Source of the DNA: Ktedonobacter sp.
GTDB lineage: Bacteria; Chloroflexota; Ktedonobacteria; Ktedonobacterales; Ktedonobacteraceae
NCBI GenBank assembly: GCA_003450555.1
Contig: DMFQ01000190.1
Location: forward strand, 875-6,419
Direction: 5' to 3'
DNA: 5,545 nt
Shown here: positions 1 through 5,545 of the stretch, piece after piece
How positions within the stretch are numbered: the stretch's first letter is position 1
Layout of the letters: every line of letters begins with the position of its first letter
Made by a program: the position numbers and the translations under genes
The notes under the pieces: model-generated
Databases searched by the model: none
What the model was told of the DNA's origin: nothing
Seen by the model: only the letters and a program-made list of their open reading frames with translations

Positions 1-743
1 ACCCATTTGGTCTGCTGGCGCTGCACCGGGTTGGATACACGTCGATAACGGTAGAACTGTACGGCTACCAGGCTCACCAGTAAGACTATAAACAGGAAAC
101 CAACGATGAGGGAACGTACAAATGGGTTCACTGGTGTAAGGGCAAAGAAGGAAACATAGCTCTCCTCTATAACCCACCCGATGAGCAGCCAACGTGTCCA
201 AGAGGGCACAAACCGTCCATCGGGAAACACATAGAAAAAAACGCTGAGGCTTATTCCACCGAGGAATTGCACACACTCAACCGGTAACAACCACGTTGGC
301 GGCAGAGCCTCTAACGCGATCGTATTAGTGAAACCTATCGGAAACATAATGAGAGCGAACGAAGCAAAGAATGCCATGCGGTCGTCCGATTTGCGCCAGA
401 AGATGAGTCCGCCCAATGCAAACCATGCCGCGACAAAAATCACTTTGCAGCCAGTAATATAGGTAGCATAAAAATCGACTGAGAGGCCATACACCTGAAG
501 TTTCCTTAAGCCGTCAGGAGTAAGCTGCCGGATACTAAAACTTGTCTCATTTGTTCCTACATTATGAAGATAAGCAAAGTTTGCAGGGAGACTGGCAAAG
601 AAGATAACAAGCACAGCTACCGCCCCAGCAATCCACACACCCCTGGCAAGCATGAGGGTACCTCCCTGCAAGCGCGTAGAGGCTGCACCGGGTTGATTAA
701 GAGAACGCGAGGTTTGTTTCGACGAGGTTTGATGCAAGCTCAT
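1..743 (-). CDS. multi-pass membrane protein, probable N-terminal sensor part of a histidine kinase (partial, C-terminus outside window)
   Basis: I translated the minus strand by hand from an ATG at 743-741; the frame stays open for 247 codons to the window edge, so the C-terminus is missing. An in-frame TAA lies a few codons upstream with no other ATG between, and AGGA sits 8 bases before the start, so this start is well supported. About 33 polar residues are followed by hydrophobic segments at roughly 34-58, 89-115, 122-146, 152-173, 185-203 and 210-230, predicting about six membrane spans. Motifs seen are RQLTPDGLRKLQ (72-83), FWRKSDDRMAFF (115-126), FPDGRFVPSWTRW (173-185) and NPVQRQQTKWV at the cut edge. 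I recall this arrangement from Chloroflexota/Ktedonobacteria proteins in which the membrane part precedes a NarL-type HisKA_3/HATPase kinase module. The kinase domain itself is not visible, so the kinase call is inference; membrane protein is secure. It is transcribed divergently from pheST, and no functional link is implied. Confidence 0.72.
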   Translation of the reverse strand, partial: MSLHQTSSKQTSRSLNQPGAASTRLQGGTLMLARGVWIAGAVAVLVIFFASLPANFAYLHNVGTNETSFSIRQLTPDGLRKLQVYGLSVDFYATYITGCKVIFVAAWFALGGLIFWRKSDDRMAFFASFALIMFPIGFTNTIALEALPPTWLLPVECVQFLGGISLSVFFYVFPDGRFVPSWTRWLLIGWVIEESYVSFFALTPVNPFVRSLIVGFLFIVLLVSLVAVQFYRYRRVSNPVQRQQTKW

Positions 744-821
744 GTGTGTGATCCTGCTATTATTTTAAGTCGGACTTGTGCCCCCATCATCCTACAGGCC
801 GATTTTAATCTGTTCACTCTC

Positions 822-830
822 ATTTTACCA
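822..830 (-). promoter_or_regulatory. candidate extended -10 promoter for the divergent membrane-protein gene
   Basis: Read on the minus strand, these bases are TGGTAAAAT: a TG-N extended -10 followed by TAAAAT, a 5/6 match to TATAAT. It would give a leader of roughly 70 bases before the ATG at 743. No good -35 hexamer is seen 16-18 bases upstream, which is tolerated by extended -10 promoters. Pattern match only. Confidence 0.35.
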
Positions 831-874
831 TACCTTCGTCTCGAAAACGTTACGGAAAAACATTACAAAAACTA

Positions 875-903
875 TAGACTTTTTCCCAATAATCTGGCAT
901 ACT
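875..903 (+). promoter_or_regulatory. candidate promoter of the T-box-pheST operon
   Basis: TAGACT (875-880, 4/6 to TTGACA) is separated by 17 bases from CATACT (898-903, 4/6 to TATAAT). The second hexamer is preceded by TGG, an extended -10 element. Transcription would start near 909-911, just before the 5' side of Stem I of the T-box, which is where a start is needed. An alternative -10 is TACTAT at 900-905. The hexamer matches are modest; the position is what makes it credible. Confidence 0.5.
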
Positions 904-1020
904 ATATCCTAATAGAGTAGTGAACAAAAGCGATGATGGGGAGAGTACTCTGATAGAGGGGATGCGAAGAGAGAAAGGGTCACCGGCTGCAAACCCTTTT
1001 GCGTAACCGATTGGAGGAAG

Positions 1021-1023
1021 TTC
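1021..1023 (+). promoter_or_regulatory. T-box specifier codon UUC (Phe)
   Basis: TTC followed by A directly precedes the CCCC strand that closes the base of the specifier loop, facing AGAGTA on the other side. It would pair with the GAA anticodon of tRNA-Phe, which matches the downstream genes pheS and pheT. The agreement between codon and gene identity supports this frame of the specifier over its neighbours. Confidence 0.88.
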
Positions 1024-1205
1024 ACCCCAGAGCTGGCTGTTGAAAATATCGTGGTCTTTCCGCGATTAGGAAGTAGACAGTCCCGGTTGTCACCGTTAAC
1101 GGACAAACCAAGTGGAATACAGCACCATTTTTTACTGGCCGCCCTCTCTTTCATATGATTGTGAATAGCTGTAGATGAGCGGCAAGCATAAATGGCTGGT
1201 TCAAT

Positions 1206-1246
1206 ACGGGTGGTACCACGGAGATTGCCGACAACTTCGTCCCTGT
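1206..1246 (+). promoter_or_regulatory. T-box antiterminator with UGGU acceptor-binding bulge
   Basis: The near-invariant T-box sequence is present as GGGTGGTACCACGG (1208-1221). The 7-base bulge TGGTACC spans 1211-1217. Its first four bases (1211-1214) can pair with the ACCA end of uncharged tRNA-Phe, whose discriminator base is A. Helix A1 pairs GGG (1208-1210) with CCC (1241-1243), possibly extended by C1207 and A1206 across a bulge. Helix A2 pairs ACG (1218-1220) with CGT (1238-1240). The 3' strand CGTCCC (1238-1243) is shared with the terminator, so the two folds exclude each other. Confidence 0.92.
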
Positions 1247-1270
1247 TGACGTTATGTTTGTCGGTTTTTT
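1228..1270 (+). terminator. T-box regulated intrinsic terminator before pheS
   Basis: CCGACAA (1228-1234) pairs with TTGTCGG (1258-1264), a 7-bp outer stem. An inner stem of CGTC (1238-1241) with GACG (1248-1251) closes a 6-base loop. The stem is followed immediately by six T residues (1265-1270). The inner 5' strand overlaps the antiterminator 3' strand, which is the usual T-box switch. It ends 8 bases before the pheS Shine-Dalgarno sequence. Confidence 0.9.
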
Positions 1271-1291
1271 GATTCCTGGGAGGATGAAAGC

Positions 1292-2338
1292 ATGATAGGG
1301 CAACTGAACACTTTACTGGAGCAGCTCGATGCGCTCCAGGCCCGCGCAATCGAGCAATTGGAGCCGATTGAAACCTCGGCACAGCTGGAGGAGTGGGACC
1401 ACACGTACCTTGGTCGCAAGCGCGGTGAATTGACTAACATCTCCTCTGTGATGGGAAAGCTATCGAAAGACGAACGCCCGGTGGTTGGGCAGAAGATCAA
1501 CGCTGTCAAGGCCGAACTGACCGAGCGGCTGGCAGCTAAGAAAGAAGCGTTACGCCAGCGAGAGATGCTGCAGGCCCTTGAGCAGGAGCGCATCGACGTG
1601 ACTCTGCCAGGGCGGGCGATGCCTGTTGGGCATATGCACCCAATTTCGCGCGCCATCTGGGATGTCACACAGGTCTTCGTCAAGATGGGCTTCCATGTGA
1701 TAGATGGGCCAGAGGTAGAGACCGACTACTACAATTTTCAGGCGCTTAATATTCCAGAGGATCATCCCGCGCGCGATATGCAGGATACCTTCTGGGTCGT
1801 TCCCGGCCAGATTTTGCTGCGCACGCAAACCTCACCAATGCAGATTCGGGCTATGCAGCAGATGCGTCCGCCAGTGCGGGTCGTCGCACCTGGCAAGGTT
1901 TACCGCAACGAGGCTGTCGATGCCTCGCACGAAGCCATGTTCCACCAGGTCGAGGGATTACTGATTGACGAGTATTGTACGATGGGCGATCTCAAGGGCT
2001 GTCTGGAGCGAGTTGCGCGCGAGCTTTTCGGCGAGAGTCGGCGCGTGCGCTTTCGTGGCAGCTACTTCCCATTCACGGAGCCAAGCGCTGAGATGGATAT
2101 AGATTGTCCCATCTGCTCCGGCCAGGGCTGCCGTACCTGTAAATATACCGGCTGGATAGAGATGCTGGGCTGCGGCATGGTGCACCCGAGGGTGTTGCGC
2201 GAAGTTGGCTACGACCCCGCGAAGTACCGGGGGTTCGCCTTCGGCCTGGGACCGGAGCGTGTCGCCATTCTCAGGCATACCGTCGAGGAAATACGCCTGT
2301 TCTCCGGCAACGATTTACGTTTCTTAAAACAATTCTAG
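1292..2338 (+). CDS. pheS: phenylalanyl-tRNA synthetase alpha subunit
   Basis: This is the catalytic alpha subunit of the cytoplasmic (alpha-beta)2 enzyme that activates phenylalanine with ATP and transfers it to tRNA-Phe. The 348 residues are slightly longer than the 327 of E. coli PheS. Residues about 1-90 form the charged helical N-terminal arm that contacts tRNA. The class II core follows: motif 1 region HPISRAIWDVTQVFVKMGF with GPEVETDYYNF after it, motif 2 with YRNE (204-207) and MFHQVEGL, FPFTEPSAEMD (259-269), and motif 3 GFAFGLGPER (314-323). A316 matches the Ala294 position of E. coli PheS that shapes the Phe pocket. A four-cysteine cluster (C272, C275, C280, C283) lies between motifs 2 and 3, as in many Gram-positive PheS. 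The protein ends NDLRFLKQF, the family ending. The start is set by GGAGG (1279-1283), 8 bases before the ATG. It is first in the operon, under T-box control. Confidence 0.98.
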   Translation: MIGQLNTLLEQLDALQARAIEQLEPIETSAQLEEWDHTYLGRKRGELTNISSVMGKLSKDERPVVGQKINAVKAELTERLAAKKEALRQREMLQALEQERIDVTLPGRAMPVGHMHPISRAIWDVTQVFVKMGFHVIDGPEVETDYYNFQALNIPEDHPARDMQDTFWVVPGQILLRTQTSPMQIRAMQQMRPPVRVVAPGKVYRNEAVDASHEAMFHQVEGLLIDEYCTMGDLKGCLERVARELFGESRRVRFRGSYFPFTEPSAEMDIDCPICSGQGCRTCKYTGWIEMLGCGMVHPRVLREVGYDPAKYRGFAFGLGPERVAILRHTVEEIRLFSGNDLRFLKQF

Positions 2339-2353
2339 AGAGGAGTTTCTATT

Positions 2354-4894
2354 ATGAAAGTGCCATTGAGCTGGCTGAAAGAATACGTTGACATAACAAT
2401 GTCACCGGAAGAATTGGCGCACATGCTGACCATGGCCGGGTTGGAAGTTGAAGCGCTCGAATATATAGGTGCTTCGTGGGGTGATGCAATCATCACTGCT
2501 CAGATTGTTCACCTGGAAAAAGTAGCAGGCTCGGACCATCTCAGCTACACACGCGTGAACACGGGCGAAGAGGAACTTGGTATCATCTGTGGCGCACCTA
2601 ATATCAAGCAGGGCGACAAGGTGCCACTAGCCCTGGTTGGCGCGAAGGTCGGTGATCTCACGATCGGTGAGAAGAAAACGATGGGCTACTTCTCACAGGG
2701 CATGCTCTGTTCACCGCGCGAACTGGGTATCGGGAATGACCATTCTGGCATCTATATCCTTGATCCCGAGACTGCCCTTGGACTGAAGCTCGTGGATGTG
2801 TTGGGTGAGGTCGTGCTTGAATTCGCCATCAAAGCCAATCGTGGTGACCTCTCTTCGATCATCGGTATTGCTCGTGAGGTAGCGGCACTTACCAAACAGG
2901 AACTGCGCATACCACAGGTTAACTTGCATGAACAGGGGAAACCTGCCGCGGAGATGATACAGGTGACGGTAGAAGACACTGATTTGTGCCCTCGCTACAG
3001 CGCCCGTATTATCAGTGGCATTACTATCGGCCCCTCGCCGGAGTGGATGGGGCGGCGGCTGCTGGCTGCAGGCATGAGGCCAATTAATAACGTCGTCGAC
3101 ATCACTAACTACGTCATGTTGGAGTTCGGCCAGCCGCTGCACGGTTTCGACTATGAACTGGTGCGCCAGCAGCATATCATTGTGCGCCGTGCCCATCCAG
3201 GCGAAGAGATGACGACTCTTGATGACGTGAAACGCAAACTGACGCTAGATATGCTGCTCATCACGGATCCAGAGGGGCCTACCGCCATTGCCGGAGTCAT
3301 GGGAGGAGCGATTAGCGAGGTCAATGATGGGACGACGACGGTGCTGCTGGAAGCGGCAAACTTCCAGGCTGCCAATGTGCGGCGCACCTCGGTCGCGCTG
3401 GGGCTGCGTACCGATGCGTCTAGCCGCTTCGAGAAGCGGTTGGATCCTGAACTCACCGTTGCCGGTGCGAATCGGGCTATGCAACTGATGGAGGACCTGA
3501 TTGGCGGAACCGTTCATCCCGGCATCGTCGATTGCTATCCGTCTCCTTCACAACCTCGTGCCATCGCATTTTCTACGGATGATGTAGAGTGGCTGACGGG
3601 GGTCAAGGTGACACAGCATGAAGTTGTGGATGCGCTCTCATGGTTGGATTTCATCGTGGTACCCGATGAGCTTAGTAACGGCATGCAGGTCATCGTGCCA
3701 ACTTTTCGCACGGATATCCAGGAGAGCGCCGACCTGGTGGAGGAGGTGCTGCGCATGATCGGGTACAACTCGATTCCCAGCACTATTCCTGTTGGGCCTC
3801 TGCCCGAGCCGCAGGTAGACTCCTGGTTTGAGCGAGAATATGCTGTGCGCAACATCTTGATCGGGGCAGGTTTGAACGAGGTCGTAACTTATGCCATGAC
3901 CAGCCGCGCGCGCATGGTCAACCTGTTGGCTTACGCCGATTTCCAATCGGCACGGGCGCTGCTGCAGGGCGCGAAGAGCGTACCGTCACATGGTACAAGT
4001 ACAGCGGGAGCTACCAATAATGGGGCATCAACCGCCGTTGTAGCCTTTGATACACGCACGCTGCCCGCGGTGACGCTGGTGAACCCCTTAAGCAGCGATC
4101 ACGATGCAATGCGCTTGACGCTCATGAGCGGTCTGTTAGAGACGGTCCAGGAGAATAGCAAGCGCAGCAAAGCGGGCCTGCGCTTCTTCGAGATTGGACG
4201 GCGCTACCTGCCACCGGTCGCAGAGGGCAACTTACCGGATGAGCGCCGCAGCGTTGGTATCGCTCTGAGTGGTCCTGCTGAAATTTCCTGGGCTGCCGAA
4301 CTGGCACGGCCAGCGGATTTTTTCGATCTCAAAGGCGTAGTGGAGACGATGCTGGCCGCGCTGCACATAAGCCGTTATCGTTTCACGCCCACGCAGCATC
4401 CAACTTTCCATCCGGGACGCTGTGCCCTGTTGGAATTGCTGCGCCTGGCAAGCGATGGCGAGGAGACATTCAGCCCTGTGGGGGTGTTGGGCGAGGTACA
4501 TCCAGTGGTGCAGCAGCGCTACGATTTGACACAGCGTACCTATCTATGCGAGCTTGACCTGGAACAGCTCTACGAGGCTGTGCCAGGAAGCCTGACATAT
4601 CAGCCCATCTCGCGTCATCAAGAACTCACGCGCGACCTGGCGTTAGTAGTAGATGAGAGAGTGCCTGCACAGGATGTTCATGATGCGATCGTACAAAGCG
4701 GCGGTGAGCTTTTACGCCAGGCGGCACTTTTCGATGTCTACACCGGAGAGCCTATCCCCTCCGGTAAGAAAAACCTGACCTATTCGCTGTCTTATCAATC
4801 CCAGGAGCGCACGCTTACCGATGCCGAGGTCAACACCCTCCAGGAGGGTATCATCCGTACATTACATGATCAATTCGGGGCAGTATTGCGCTAG
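2354..4894 (+). CDS. pheT: phenylalanyl-tRNA synthetase beta subunit
   Basis: This is the beta subunit of the (alpha-beta)2 enzyme; it binds tRNA and hydrolyses mischarged Tyr-tRNA-Phe. It has 846 residues, about 50 more than E. coli PheT. The N-terminus MKVPLSWLKEYVD is typical. An EMAP-II-like OB fold lies at about 45-155 (CGAPN at 79-83), and the NRGDLSS motif at 162-168. The B3/B4 editing domain spans about 205-390; H263 (in GQPLH), E333, T353 and A355 align with E. coli editing-site residues H261, E334, T354 and A356, so editing looks intact. The B5 domain covers about 402-475, with D454, D460, E463 and E464 in the spacing of the Mg2+ ligands at the subunit interface. A catalytic-like core starts near 490 and the FDX-ACB anticodon-binding domain is 749-846. 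A Ser/Thr/Ala/Gly-rich insertion occupies about 533-572. AGGAG (2341-2345) sits 8 bases before the ATG, 15 bases after pheS. Confidence 0.98.
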   Translation: MKVPLSWLKEYVDITMSPEELAHMLTMAGLEVEALEYIGASWGDAIITAQIVHLEKVAGSDHLSYTRVNTGEEELGIICGAPNIKQGDKVPLALVGAKVGDLTIGEKKTMGYFSQGMLCSPRELGIGNDHSGIYILDPETALGLKLVDVLGEVVLEFAIKANRGDLSSIIGIAREVAALTKQELRIPQVNLHEQGKPAAEMIQVTVEDTDLCPRYSARIISGITIGPSPEWMGRRLLAAGMRPINNVVDITNYVMLEFGQPLHGFDYELVRQQHIIVRRAHPGEEMTTLDDVKRKLTLDMLLITDPEGPTAIAGVMGGAISEVNDGTTTVLLEAANFQAANVRRTSVALGLRTDASSRFEKRLDPELTVAGANRAMQLMEDLIGGTVHPGIVDCYPSPSQPRAIAFSTDDVEWLTGVKVTQHEVVDALSWLDFIVVPDELSNGMQVIVPTFRTDIQESADLVEEVLRMIGYNSIPSTIPVGPLPEPQVDSWFEREYAVRNILIGAGLNEVVTYAMTSRARMVNLLAYADFQSARALLQGAKSVPSHGTSTAGATNNGASTAVVAFDTRTLPAVTLVNPLSSDHDAMRLTLMSGLLETVQENSKRSKAGLRFFEIGRRYLPPVAEGNLPDERRSVGIALSGPAEISWAAELARPADFFDLKGVVETMLAALHISRYRFTPTQHPTFHPGRCALLELLRLASDGEETFSPVGVLGEVHPVVQQRYDLTQRTYLCELDLEQLYEAVPGSLTYQPISRHQELTRDLALVVDERVPAQDVHDAIVQSGGELLRQAALFDVYTGEPIPSGKKNLTYSLSYQSQERTLTDAEVNTLQEGIIRTLHDQFGAVLR

Positions 4895-4903
4895 ATTTTG
4901 TGA

Positions 4904-4942
4904 GTGAGCAATGTGGGATCCTACATTGCTCGCATATTTTTT
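4904..4942 (+). terminator. intrinsic terminator ending the pheST operon
   Basis: The inverted repeat 4904-4916 / 4921-4933 gives a 13-bp stem with two G-U pairs. Its core is GAGCAATGT (4906-4914) with ACATTGCTC (4923-4931), and the loop is GATC. AT-rich sequence and six T residues (4937-4942) follow at once. It begins 9 bases after the pheT stop codon. Its opposite strand lacks an equally good U-run, so it appears to act on the rightward operon. Confidence 0.93.
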
Positions 4943-4990
4943 ACTGCCTGCTTGATGTGACAAATTCCTATACCTCAACGTTGTATTGAA

Positions 4991-5021
4991 TAGACATACT
5001 GATTGAAGTTTCATCTATAGG
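4991..5021 (+). promoter_or_regulatory. weak candidate promoter for the zinc-ribbon gene
   Basis: TAGACA (4991-4996) matches TTGACA at 5 of 6 positions. TATAGG (5016-5021) matches TATAAT at 4 of 6, but the spacer is 19 bases, longer than ideal. The strong terminator just upstream means the following gene probably needs its own promoter, which favours one somewhere here. The implied leader would be about 150 bases. Confidence 0.3.
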
Positions 5022-5032
5022 GGAATTGCAAA

Positions 5033-5075
5033 GAGCAGCCAGATAGTTATTTTTGGTGATATCCTGGCTGAACTC
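5033..5075 (+). other. imperfect hairpin in the region upstream of the zinc-ribbon gene
   Basis: CAGCCAG (5036-5042) pairs perfectly with CTGGCTG (5064-5070). It extends inward by ATA/TAT (5043-5045 with 5060-5062) across a bulged C, and outward by GAG/CTC (5033-5035 with 5073-5075) across two unpaired A. The loop is about 14 bases and T-rich. No U-run follows, so it is not a normal terminator. It could be a leader-RNA structure or a protein-binding palindrome; its function is unknown. Confidence 0.45.
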
Positions 5076-5175
5076 AGGGCAAGTATGAGACAATAAAAAC
5101 ACGCATATTTTCGGGAGCAATGCGCAAGCCTGTGGGGCTAGTGGGTAGAGGGGTTACAGTACAAGAGAGCAGGAT

Positions 5176-5545
5176 ATGAGTCAGTGTTTGCGTTGCAGCA
5201 AGCCTTGTGAGGCGGCCTCTGTATTTTGTGAAAGTTGCCGCTCGCTCTTGCGAAGCCAGTTATGGCAGTCGGCGGATACCCATGAGGAGGAGACGATAAA
5301 GTTTTCTCCTATAATCACTATGTCTCCTGAACCCGCTGAGGTAAGCGGTGATCCCCTGGAACGCATAACAAGCCCTTATCCTAAAGTATCCATACCTCAA
5401 CCACAACCCTTTGAGACTCCCCCACCGCCAACCTCATTTTCGCCAGGCGTATTGGATAATGGGAATGTTGTTGAACACGCAGTACAGAGACTCAATGAGG
5501 CGGCCAGGCGTATAGCCGAGGTGGAACAGGATGGTAATCGACGCG
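5176..5545 (+). CDS. unrecognised protein with N-terminal zinc-ribbon-like cysteines and proline-rich linker (partial)
   Basis: The frame is open from the ATG at 5176 for 123 codons to the window edge, so the C-terminus is missing. An in-frame TAG at 5146 with no other ATG after it fixes the start. The Shine-Dalgarno is poor: AGGA lies only one base before the ATG, and GAGAG is a weak alternative further back, so translation may be low or leader-dependent. Residues 4-21 carry C4-x2-C7 and C18-x2-C21, a small zinc-ribbon or rubredoxin-knuckle pattern, with an extra C11. Residues about 35-95 are acidic then Pro/Ser/Thr-rich (QPQPFETPPPPTSF), probably a disordered linker. From about 100 a charged segment (EHAVQRLNEAARRIAEVEQ) looks like an amphipathic helix or coiled-coil start. 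There is no signal peptide or membrane segment in the visible part. I do not recognise a function; similar zinc-ribbon-plus-linker proteins are often regulatory or membrane-tethered, but nothing here shows that. Confidence 0.75.
   Translation, partial: MSQCLRCSKPCEAASVFCESCRSLLRSQLWQSADTHEEETIKFSPIITMSPEPAEVSGDPLERITSPYPKVSIPQPQPFETPPPPTSFSPGVLDNGNVVEHAVQRLNEAARRIAEVEQDGNRR

Larger units (their letters stand above)
926..1270 (+). promoter_or_regulatory. T-box leader (riboswitch) sensing tRNA-Phe, controlling pheST
   Basis: This untranslated leader reads out tRNA-Phe charging by transcription antitermination. Stem I shows the expected parts: GATGA near the base (932-936) facing AGAG after the CCCC (kink-turn-like); the GGGG/CCCC closing helix (938-941 with 1025-1028); AGAGTA on the 5' side of the specifier loop (942-947); TTC followed by A on the 3' side (1021-1024); an AGAGAG bulge region (968-973); and a distal stem AAAGGG/CCCTTT (974-979 with 994-999) closing a loop containing CCGGCTGCAAA. 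A further hairpin at 1048-1066 (ATCGTGG with CCGCGAT, loop TCTTT) fits Stem II or III. Another lies at 1085-1109, and a longer one is closed by GCCGC/GCGGC (1138-1142 with 1179-1183). The T-box sequence and terminator follow at the 3' end. The family (Rfam T-box) commonly precedes aminoacyl-tRNA synthetase genes. The boundaries are approximate. Confidence 0.95.

Noticed and set aside
564..920. Plus-strand open frame of 118 codons at the left
   Set aside because: It lies mostly antisense to the membrane-protein gene, runs through the divergent promoter region, has no good ribosome binding site and gives no recognisable protein.
1128..1133. T6 run in the middle of the leader as a possible early terminator
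   Set aside because: The nearest solid hairpin (1085-1109) ends about 19 bases upstream, too far for intrinsic termination, and the closer GTG/CAC pairing is only 3 bp.
1284..1295. Mini-frame ATG AAA GCA TGA overlapping the pheS start
   Set aside because: Its ATG abuts the Shine-Dalgarno sequence with no spacer, so ribosomes should choose the ATG at 1292; three codons are not a credible leader peptide.
909..1382. Minus-strand open frame of 157 codons across the leader
   Set aside because: It is antisense to the T-box and the start of pheS; the base pattern is explained by RNA structure, and the translation looks random.
2711..3517. Several minus-strand open frames inside pheT
   Set aside because: They are antisense shadows of a clear full-length pheT; none has a family motif or ribosome binding site.
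4895..5175. Possible tRNA, CRISPR repeat or insertion-sequence end downstream of pheT
   Set aside because: No cloverleaf, no regularly spaced repeats and no terminal inverted repeats or transposase remnants were seen; only the terminator and the hairpin stand out.
5181..5366. Minus-strand open frame of 61 codons near the right edge
   Set aside because: It is antisense to the zinc-ribbon gene, whose cysteine pattern and in-frame stop before the ATG make the plus frame more credible.

Overview
The window looks like chromosomal DNA from a Chloroflexota bacterium, most likely the Ktedonobacteria. The main clue is the divergent membrane-protein gene at the left edge. Its motifs (FPDGRFVP-W, LTPDGLRKLQ, NPVQRQQTKWV) are ones I associate with the multi-membrane-span sensor kinases that are abundant in that group. 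A T-box leader on the phenylalanyl-tRNA synthetase operon also fits a Gram-positive or Chloroflexota lineage rather than a proteobacterium. This placement is inference from memory of the families, not a database result.

Layout, left to right. Positions 1-743 (minus strand) hold the first 247 codons of a multi-pass membrane protein, probably the sensor half of a histidine kinase, cut off by the window edge. Positions 744-910 are a divergent promoter region with one candidate promoter per strand. Positions about 926-1270 form a complete phenylalanine-type T-box leader: Stem I with a UUC specifier, the GGGTGGTACCACGG T-box sequence and an intrinsic terminator that competes with the antiterminator. 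Positions 1292-2338 and 2354-4894 encode PheS and PheT, the alpha and beta subunits of phenylalanyl-tRNA synthetase, 15 bases apart and each with a good Shine-Dalgarno sequence. A strong hairpin-plus-U-run terminator (4904-4942) closes the operon. A 281-base intergenic stretch follows, with a weak promoter candidate and an imperfect hairpin. The window ends inside a small-zinc-ribbon protein (5176 to the edge) of unknown function.

How the parts work together. PheS and PheT form the (alpha-beta)2 enzyme that charges tRNA-Phe. The leader RNA is expected to sense the charging state of that same tRNA. Uncharged tRNA-Phe (anticodon GAA) pairs with the UUC specifier, and its free ACCA end pairs with the UGGU bulge. 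This stabilises the antiterminator and lets transcription continue into pheST. Charged tRNA leaves the terminator to form.

I found no previously undescribed system. The window is mainly a well-formed housekeeping operon. The points most worth a second look are the detailed T-box architecture, the low-complexity insertion in PheT, and the structured region in front of the unrecognised zinc-ribbon gene.
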